A stretch of DNA of 5,043 nt. Source: CAHJXF01 sp964657795 (GTDB lineage Bacteria > Pseudomonadota > Gammaproteobacteria > Burkholderiales > Burkholderiaceae_D). Shown here piece by piece: positions 1-4,096 of the stretch. Numbering within the stretch: the first letter of the stretch is position 1; every line of letters starts with the position of its first letter. The stretch covers positions 1 to 5,043 of the forward strand of contig CAZZWS010000264.1 of assembly GCA_964657795.1 (NCBI GenBank). The letters are read 5' to 3'. The notes under the pieces were generated by a model. It saw only the letters and a list, made by a program, of their open reading frames with translations. It was not told where the DNA came from and did not search any database. Position numbers and translations under genes: made by a program.

Positions 1-668
1 AGTACACCAACCGCGGCCTGCAGTTCCTCGACCTGATCCAGGAAGGCAACATCGGGCTGATGAAGGCGGTGGACAAGTTCGAATACCGTCGCGGCTACAA
101 GTTTTCCACGTACGCCACGTGGTGGATCCGGCAGGCCATCACGCGCTCCATCGCCGACCAGGCGCGGACCATCCGCATCCCGGTCCACATGATCGAGACG
201 ATCAACAAGATGAATCGGATCAGCCGGCAGATCCTTCAGGAGACCGGCGCCGAGCCCGATCCAGCGACGCTGGCCGAAAAGATGGAGATGCCCGAGGACA
301 AGATCCGCAAGATCATGAAGATCTCCAAGGAGCCCATCTCCATGGAGACGCCGATCGGAGACGACGACGACTCGCATCTGGGCGACTTCATCGAGGACCA
401 GAACACGCTGGCCCCGGCCGACGCGGCGCTCTACGCGTCTTTGCGCGACGTCACCAAGGACGTGCTCGACAGCCTGACGCCGCGCGAAGCCAAGGTGCTG
501 CGGATGCGTTTCGGCATCGAGATGAGCACCGACCACACGCTCGAAGAGGTCGGCAAGCAGTTCGACGTGACACGCGAGCGCATCCGTCAGATCGAGGCGA
601 AGGCGTTGCGGAAGCTGCGGCACCCGAGCCGCAGCGACAAGCTGAAGTCGTTCCTCGAAGGAAGTTGA
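1..668 (+). CDS. rpoD: RNA polymerase sigma-70 factor RpoD, C-terminal part (5' truncated by window)
   Basis: Housekeeping sigma factor that directs core RNA polymerase to -35/-10 promoters. The reading frame enters from the left edge (first full codon at 3) and gives 221 residues to a TGA stop at 666-668. The fragment starts at YTNRGLQF in region 2.1/2.2; the -10 recognition and melting segment (region 2.3-2.4, YKFSTYATWWIRQAITRSIADQ-like) lies at about residues 32-53 of the fragment. Region 3 follows (residues about 62-110), then the PISMETPIGDD linker near 111-121. Region 4 includes LTPREAKVLRMRFGI at 158-172 and the -35-reading helix-turn-helix TLEEVGKQFDVTRERIRQIE at 179-198. The C-terminal end RKLRHPSRS...SFLEGS has the usual length. 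From memory, identity to E. coli RpoD is very high here. An ATG at 60 is internal and not a start. The N-terminal regions 1.1-1.2 and non-conserved domain, and probably dnaG, should lie upstream outside the window. Confidence 0.98.
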   Translation, partial: YTNRGLQFLDLIQEGNIGLMKAVDKFEYRRGYKFSTYATWWIRQAITRSIADQARTIRIPVHMIETINKMNRISRQILQETGAEPDPATLAEKMEMPEDKIRKIMKISKEPISMETPIGDDDDSHLGDFIEDQNTLAPADAALYASLRDVTKDVLDSLTPREAKVLRMRFGIEMSTDHTLEEVGKQFDVTRERIRQIEAKALRKLRHPSRSDKLKSFLEGS

Positions 669-692
669 GCGCGCAAGCGCTTGATCGGGAAG

Positions 693-717
693 AAAAGCGC
701 ACGCCCGTGCGCTTTTT
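693..717 (+). terminator. Rho-independent terminator of rpoD
   Basis: A 10-bp stem, AAAAGCGCAC (693-702) pairing with GTGCGCTTTT (707-716), with a four-base loop GCCC and a T-rich run ending at 717. It lies 24 bp after the rpoD stop and before the tRNA, so the tRNA is probably transcribed mainly from its own promoter. The A-run on the left arm makes the structure potentially bidirectional. Confidence 0.88.
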
Positions 718-751
718 ATTTGTCGTCCCGGCGCGGGCCGCGACCCAATCG

Positions 752-768
752 TTCGCCGCATCGGCGAA
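752..768. repeat. Short inverted repeat just upstream of the tRNA
   Basis: TTCGCCG (752-758) and CGGCGAA (762-768) are perfect complements separated by CAT. No T-run follows, so it is not a terminator. It ends 12 bp before the first tRNA base, where the tRNA promoter or 5' leader should be. It could be a leader hairpin or an operator-like dyad; the sequence does not decide. I do not see a convincing -35/-10 pair in 718-780. Confidence 0.45.
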
Positions 769-780
769 AATTCTCCCTGC

Positions 781-854
781 GGGCCGTTAGCTCAGTTGGT
801 CAGAGCAGAGAACTCATAATTCTTTGGTCGCTGGTTCGAGCCCAGCACGGCCCA
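781..854 (+). tRNA. tRNA, anticodon CAT; probably tRNA-Ile2 (lysidine type), possibly annotated as tRNA-Met
   Basis: A full cloverleaf can be folded. Acceptor stem GGGCCGT (781-787) pairs with ACGGCCC (847-853). D arm is GCTC/GAGC (790-793/803-806) with loop AGTTGGTCA. Anticodon stem is GAGAA/TTCTT (808-812/820-824) around CTCATAA, with anticodon CAT at 815-817. The variable loop is TGGTC. T arm is GCTGG/CCAGC (830-834/842-846) around TTCGAGC. The discriminator is A854. It is followed by CCG, so the CCA end is not fully encoded and must be completed or repaired by CCA-adding enzyme. A CAT anticodon can belong to initiator Met, elongator Met or Ile2. The first pair G-C excludes the initiator (which has a 1-72 mismatch). 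Pairs C4-G69 and C5-G68, and the TTGGTCGCTGGTTC stretch, match what I remember of E. coli tRNA-Ile2, where TilS converts C34 to lysidine so that AUA is read as Ile. Certain as a tRNA; the isoacceptor is inferred. Confidence 0.95.
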
Positions 855-927
855 CCGCTGAATCACTCGGAGGCTGCCGGGAAGCGCCGTCGAGATTCTT
901 TACAGGCCATGGGCGCCACAGGCCGCT

Positions 928-938
928 TTGAATTTCAA
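928..938. repeat. Small palindrome upstream of the sigma-54 promoter
   Basis: TTGAA (928-932) and TTCAA (934-938) are inverted repeats with a single central T. The centre is about 60 bp upstream of the expected sigma-54 transcription start. It overlaps the left end of the IHF-like site. A dyad at this distance could be a protein-binding site, but the arms are short and it may be chance in a locally AT-rich stretch. Confidence 0.3.
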
Positions 939-948
939 GTGATTGAAA
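936..948 (-). promoter_or_regulatory. IHF-like binding site
   Basis: Read on the minus strand the site is TTTCAATCACTTG, which fits the IHF consensus WATCAANNNNTTR with one mismatch (second base). It is centred about 50 bp upstream of the predicted start of transcription and is followed by an A-rich tract (946-964). This is the usual place for IHF at sigma-54 promoters, where the bend brings the activator to the polymerase. The match to a degenerate consensus is modest evidence by itself; the position adds weight. Confidence 0.4.
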
Positions 949-966
949 AACAAGCAAAAATAAATC

Positions 967-982
967 TGGCACGCCGAATGCT
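967..982 (+). promoter_or_regulatory. Sigma-54 (RpoN) -24/-12 promoter of the PEP-CTERM gene
   Basis: TGGCACG (967-973), four bases, then ATGCT (978-982) matches the sigma-54 consensus TGGCACGNNNNTTGCW with only one deviation (A for T at 978). The invariant GG (968-969) and GC (980-981) are exactly ten bases apart, as required. Transcription should start near 993, giving a leader of about 32 nt before the ATG at 1025. Sigma-54 promoters need an ATP-driven activator; for PEP-CTERM genes the known candidate is PrsR, not present in this window. Confidence 0.82.
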
Positions 983-1015
983 TATAGAGAAGGGTCCAAA
1001 CCTAACCTGCTCTCC

Positions 1016-1019
1016 GGAG
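1016..1019 (+). promoter_or_regulatory. Ribosome binding site of the PEP-CTERM gene
   Basis: GGAG lies five bases upstream of the ATG at 1025. It fixes that ATG as the start, in agreement with the signal peptide beginning directly after it. Confidence 0.75.
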
Positions 1020-1024
1020 ATTGT

Positions 1025-1834
1025 ATGAAAACCACCTTTAAGAAACTTCTCTTGGCAGCCGTGACGGTCGCCACTCTCGGGGCTGCCGCCAGCGCGAACG
1101 CTCTGCCGGCATTCTCGTTCGATCCGAAGGGCACCGGCTCGAAGACGGCGCCGACGAGCGTCCGTGCTGACCAGCTCGTGTTGAGCTCGTCGGAACTGAT
1201 CACGTTCGGCAACAACTTCGCAACGGCCAGCGCGACGGGTTACATCCAGGTCCTCGGCTTCCTGCTCGGCGGCAACTCGCCCCCCTTCATTTCGCCTTTC
1301 CCCGGCTACCCGAACGGTGACGGCTACGAGCTGTATTTCACGTTCACCCTGACCGACCATTTCATCGGTTCGACCGGTAACGTCAACAACTATGCGCTCG
1401 ACACCTTGTCGTTCCAGTTGCATATCGACCAACACGTGCAGGGCACGACTGGCGCAGCGGTTTTCAATGCGCCGGTTGCCGCAACGGGTTCGGGCGGTAC
1501 CGTCACGGCTGGTGTGGGTGATCTGGTGATCGCTTCGGGCACGCTGATCAACGGTACGGCCGCGATCATCGGCGGTACGGGAGTGAGCCTGAATTCGCAA
1601 GAGACGTTCCTGTACAACTCGGCTTACTTCACGGACCCGAACCCGTTCTACACGTTCATCCTGGACGCGTTCAACAATACGCCGGGTTCGTTCACGCAAT
1701 CGGGTATTTACGGTGCCGTGAACAACACGGGCGGTGTCGCCAACTTCACCAACGTTCCTGAGCCAAGCACGGTCGCCCTGTTCGGTATCGCGCTGGTCGG
1801 CATGGGCGTCGCAGCACGTCGTCGCAAGAGCTGA
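1025..1834 (+). CDS. Secreted PEP-CTERM sorting domain protein (exosortase substrate)
   Basis: A 269-residue secreted protein. The N-terminus MKTTFKKLLL...ANA is a Sec signal peptide, with probable cleavage after Ala26 (ANA|LP). The C-terminus holds the three-part PEP-CTERM signal: VPEPS at 244-248, a hydrophobic helix at about 249-262, and a basic tail ending RRRKS. In this family an exosortase in the inner membrane cleaves near the PEP motif, and the product goes to the cell surface or exopolysaccharide matrix. The mature part is rich in Gly, Asn, Thr and Ser, has no cysteine, and shows no catalytic motif I recognise; it looks like a beta-rich structural or adhesive protein. It could belong with the flocculation-associated PepA proteins of floc-forming betaproteobacteria, but I cannot confirm this without a search. 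It stands alone, with its own sigma-54 promoter and terminator and no exosortase or glycan genes nearby. Base composition seems slightly less GC-rich than its neighbours, as usual for such Asn/Thr-rich proteins. Confidence 0.93.
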   Translation: MKTTFKKLLLAAVTVATLGAAASANALPAFSFDPKGTGSKTAPTSVRADQLVLSSSELITFGNNFATASATGYIQVLGFLLGGNSPPFISPFPGYPNGDGYELYFTFTLTDHFIGSTGNVNNYALDTLSFQLHIDQHVQGTTGAAVFNAPVAATGSGGTVTAGVGDLVIASGTLINGTAAIIGGTGVSLNSQETFLYNSAYFTDPNPFYTFILDAFNNTPGSFTQSGIYGAVNNTGGVANFTNVPEPSTVALFGIALVGMGVAARRRKS

Positions 1835-1845
1835 ATCGACTGAAA

Positions 1846-1869
1846 CCCGCGACGATCGGTCGTCGCGGG
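1846..1869 (+). repeat. Strong hairpin after the PEP-CTERM gene
   Basis: A perfect 10-bp stem: CCCGCGACGA (1846-1855) pairs with TCGTCGCGGG (1860-1869) around the tetraloop TCGG. It begins 11 bp after the stop codon. No T-run follows, so it is not itself a classical terminator. Placed in front of a true terminator, it may block 3' exonucleases and stabilise the mRNA, or help termination. Confidence 0.75.
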
Positions 1870-1883
1870 CGGAAGCAAGAGAG

Positions 1884-1907
1884 AAGGGGCCGTTCGGCCC
1901 CTTTTTT
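1884..1907 (+). terminator. Rho-independent terminator of the PEP-CTERM gene
   Basis: AAGGGGCC (1884-1891) pairs with GGCCCCTT (1896-1903) around GTTC, followed by four more T (1904-1907). This is a canonical intrinsic terminator that closes the PEP-CTERM unit and separates it from the methyltransferase gene downstream. Confidence 0.92.
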
Positions 1908-1980
1908 CATGGCTTCGACGGATGGAATCGCACGTAACATTCGGGGTTCCGATCCCGCTGCGATTCCAACGCCCGTCGCC

Positions 1981-2853
1981 ATGCCGCGCTTGAGCCTCTT
2001 CCCCACGCTTGTCCGCGAGACGCTTTCGAAGCGCAGCCTGCCGAGAGAACCGGAGCCGGATCTCGTGATGGAAAGCGATGAGCAGGTCCGCTCCTATGCG
2101 CATGCCGGCCGGATCGATGGCGTGATGTCCGCGTCGTATCTGTTCCACACCGCGCACATCTCCGACGTGATCCAGGGCAGCAGGACGGTGGTCGATCTGG
2201 CCTGTGGCCCGGCGACCCAACTCGCGCAGGTGGCACAACTCAACCCCGGCATCCAGTTCTGCGGCGTCGACCTCTCGGCGACGATGCTCGAAAGCGCGCG
2301 CCGGCATGCCGATTCTCTCGGGCTGACGAACCTCCGTTTCGTCCACGGCGACATCACGAAGGTCGACCTGCCGGACGGAAGCGCCGACGCGGTGATCAGC
2401 ACGATGGCGCTCCATCACTTGCCGACGACGCAGCATCTCGACGCGTGCTTCGACGAGATCACGCGTTTGCTGAAGCCGGATGGCGCCGTCTACCTGACCG
2501 ACTTCACGCGATTGAAGTCGCTGCACTCGGTGATCTTCTTCGCCTACATGAATGCGGATGCGCAGCCGCACATCTTCACGCTCGATTACGAACGGTCGCT
2601 GCGCGCCGCGTTCGAACTCAGCGACTTCCAGACGGCGGCGCGGGTGCGCCTGCCGCAGCACGTGACGGTCTATTCGACCTTCCTCGTGCCGATGCTGACG
2701 TCGATCCGTACTCGGGCCCGGGGTCTCGACCCGGCACTGCGCGAGCGGTTGAAGGCGATGCGCCGCGCATTGCCGCGTCGTTACCGTGCCGACCTCGACG
2801 AGATGCGTCTCTTCTTCAGGCTCAACGGGCTGACGAGCGATCCGTTCCGCTAG
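1981..2853 (+). CDS. Class I SAM-dependent methyltransferase
   Basis: A 290-residue cytoplasmic protein with a Rossmann-type methyltransferase domain; it should move a methyl group from S-adenosylmethionine to an unknown acceptor. Numbered from the start chosen here, motif I (VVDLACGPATQ, the glycine-rich SAM loop) is at about 70-80. The acidic end of strand beta-2 (GVDLS) is at 95-99, motif II-like HGDI at 122-125, and the post-motif ADAVISTMALHHL at 135-147, typical of UbiE/Methyltransf_11/25-like enzymes. LLKPDGAVYLTDF follows at about 163-175. The C-terminal 100 residues (Arg-rich, no motif I know) probably form a substrate cap. An in-frame ATG at 1909 would add 24 residues, but it sits directly against the terminator, and those codons have poor GC at third positions whereas those after 1981 are strongly GC-ending. 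No clear Shine-Dalgarno is visible for either start. It converges on the nitroreductase gene with 35 bp between stops. The substrate cannot be inferred. Confidence 0.87.
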   Translation: MPRLSLFPTLVRETLSKRSLPREPEPDLVMESDEQVRSYAHAGRIDGVMSASYLFHTAHISDVIQGSRTVVDLACGPATQLAQVAQLNPGIQFCGVDLSATMLESARRHADSLGLTNLRFVHGDITKVDLPDGSADAVISTMALHHLPTTQHLDACFDEITRLLKPDGAVYLTDFTRLKSLHSVIFFAYMNADAQPHIFTLDYERSLRAAFELSDFQTAARVRLPQHVTVYSTFLVPMLTSIRTRARGLDPALRERLKAMRRALPRRYRADLDEMRLFFRLNGLTSDPFR

Positions 2854-2888
2854 CGGTCATCACCCGGCCCGCTGCCGGTCGAACGTCG

Positions 2889-3998
2889 TCAATGGGCGAC
2901 CACGTACTGTTCCACAGGCTTGCGACCGGCGATCGCCGTCGGTGCGCGTGCCAGTCCGAGGCGAAAAACGATGAGTGGAAGCGTGGTGCCCACCAGACCT
3001 TGCCAGCCCTGTCGAAGATGCCCATGAAGCTTGATGCGCGCAGGGTCGTCGCCGGGTCGTTGCCACGCCAGGATGGCCGACGCGACCATCGGCTGCAACG
3101 CGAGGCCTTCGGCATCGGCAGCGAGCCACAGCCGCTGGAAGGCACGGCCGACCGCGAGGGCCGCATCGTCCGCCGGCAATGTCGAGCTCAACGCGCCGAG
3201 GTGCGGCGCAGTCGCAGCGGGCAGGTAGCCCGCTCGCAATCCGAGCAGATGGTGCGCGCCGCCGAGGCGGGCGAGCCGCATGACTTTCGGGTGACGCAGC
3301 ATCGCGAAGGCAGGCCGCATCAACGGTTCGACCTCGAGCGTCGCGGGTGCGAGATGCTCCGCCGTCGTTCCCCGCCATCCCGCCGTGAAGTCCACCGACT
3401 CGAACAACTCCGCATGCAGCGACGGACTCGCGAAGCGCGTGCTTTCCGCGAAGCGCATCAGTCGGAGCACCCCCTGCCGCCGCGGCGGGCCGTCGAACCA
3501 GTGCAGCGTCACGTCGTCGATGTCGGCGGCGGCGGCCACCGCGAGCAGCGCCTCGGCGGAAGGCCGCGTCCGCCTGAACAGGCGACGGTTGGTATGCCGG
3601 GACGCGATCCGCTTGGCCAGCGGATCCGCGGTCGCGCCTGCCCGCAGCTGCGACCAGCGGATGCGCAACAGGCACGCGCGGTCGCCATCGTCGGGAAACC
3701 AGCGCGGCTCGAACGCGTAGCCCTGCTGCGTGAGCGCGAGGCGGAGGTTTTCGGCGGCGGCGCCGAACGCGAGCAGGGTCAGCAGGCGACGATGCGGCTC
3801 GTCGCAGTCGATGAAGAATTCGTCCGCGCGCATGTCGACGCCGTCGTCGCGGACGACGAAGCGGAAGTGATGCTGGTTGTCGGCCGACGGCGCCTTGACG
3901 GCCGCTTCGAGCAGCCGAACAACCTCGGCGGAGGTCGGTCGATACGCGCCCGGCGAAGTCGTCGGGACAGCGACGTCGGGCGAGGCTTCGAGCGGCAC
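2889..3998 (-). CDS. Acg-type nitroreductase-family FMN-binding oxidoreductase
   Basis: A 369-residue flavoprotein-like enzyme of the nitroreductase superfamily, read on the minus strand. Numbered from the chosen GTG, the N-terminal half has the family signature LLEAAVKAPSADNQHHFRF at about 30-48 (APSADNQ 36-42). ASRHTNRRLF is at 132-141, the segment I associate with Acg-like proteins (Mycobacterium tuberculosis Acg/Rv2032). The second half has the C-terminal nitroreductase elements AVGRAFQRLWLAADAEGLALQPM near 282-304 and LPLIVFRLGLARAP near 340-353. This two-module build, with total length above 300 residues against about 200 for simple nitroreductases, fits the Acg group, in which known members bind FMN but may lack classical nitroreductase activity. 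The frame is open upstream to a GTG at 4091, but the GTG at 3998-3996 has a strong Shine-Dalgarno and is preferred. No promoter was recognised between 3999 and 4096. The substrate is unknown. Confidence 0.87.
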   Translation of the reverse strand: MPLEASPDVAVPTTSPGAYRPTSAEVVRLLEAAVKAPSADNQHHFRFVVRDDGVDMRADEFFIDCDEPHRRLLTLLAFGAAAENLRLALTQQGYAFEPRWFPDDGDRACLLRIRWSQLRAGATADPLAKRIASRHTNRRLFRRTRPSAEALLAVAAAADIDDVTLHWFDGPPRRQGVLRLMRFAESTRFASPSLHAELFESVDFTAGWRGTTAEHLAPATLEVEPLMRPAFAMLRHPKVMRLARLGGAHHLLGLRAGYLPAATAPHLGALSSTLPADDAALAVGRAFQRLWLAADAEGLALQPMVASAILAWQRPGDDPARIKLHGHLRQGWQGLVGTTLPLIVFRLGLARAPTAIAGRKPVEQYVVAH

Positions 3999-4004
3999 CT
4001 GATA

Positions 4005-4009
4005 CTCCT
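4005..4009 (-). promoter_or_regulatory. Ribosome binding site that decides the nitroreductase start
   Basis: On the minus strand AGGAG (within AAGAGGAG) lies six bases before the GTG at 3998-3996, an ideal spacing. The GTG at 4091 has no comparable site, and the 31 residues it would add show no family motif and come before the conserved domain. Confidence 0.7.
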
Positions 4010-4096
4010 CTTCGCTTTCGATCGGTCTGCTGGGTCCGTCACGAAGATCCGTCGACCCGGGGACATCGATCAGGCCTTGCCGGCTTGGCACGGACG

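Noticed and set aside
899..927. TTTACA (899-904) as a sigma-70 -35 box for the PEP-CTERM gene
   Set aside because: No -10-like hexamer occurs 16-18 bp downstream (the sequence there is GC-rich), while the sigma-54 element is near perfect.
781..1024. tRNA 3' end as an integration site of a mobile element carrying the downstream genes
   Set aside because: No integrase, no direct repeat of the tRNA 3' end elsewhere in the window and no transposase remnants; composition change is limited to the PEP-CTERM gene and can be explained by its amino acid content.
935..1699. Minus-strand open frame of 254 codons over the PEP-CTERM gene
   Set aside because: Arg/Val/Glu-rich antisense shadow; the plus frame has a signal peptide, sorting signal, ribosome binding site, promoter and terminator.
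1708..2661. Minus-strand open frame of 317 codons over the methyltransferase
   Set aside because: Would cross the terminator pair of the PEP-CTERM gene and is Arg/His-rich without motifs; the plus strand carries standard methyltransferase motifs.
2854..2888. Bidirectional terminator between the convergent methyltransferase and nitroreductase genes
   Set aside because: Only a weak imperfect CCGG-based stem can be drawn and there are no T-runs on either strand.
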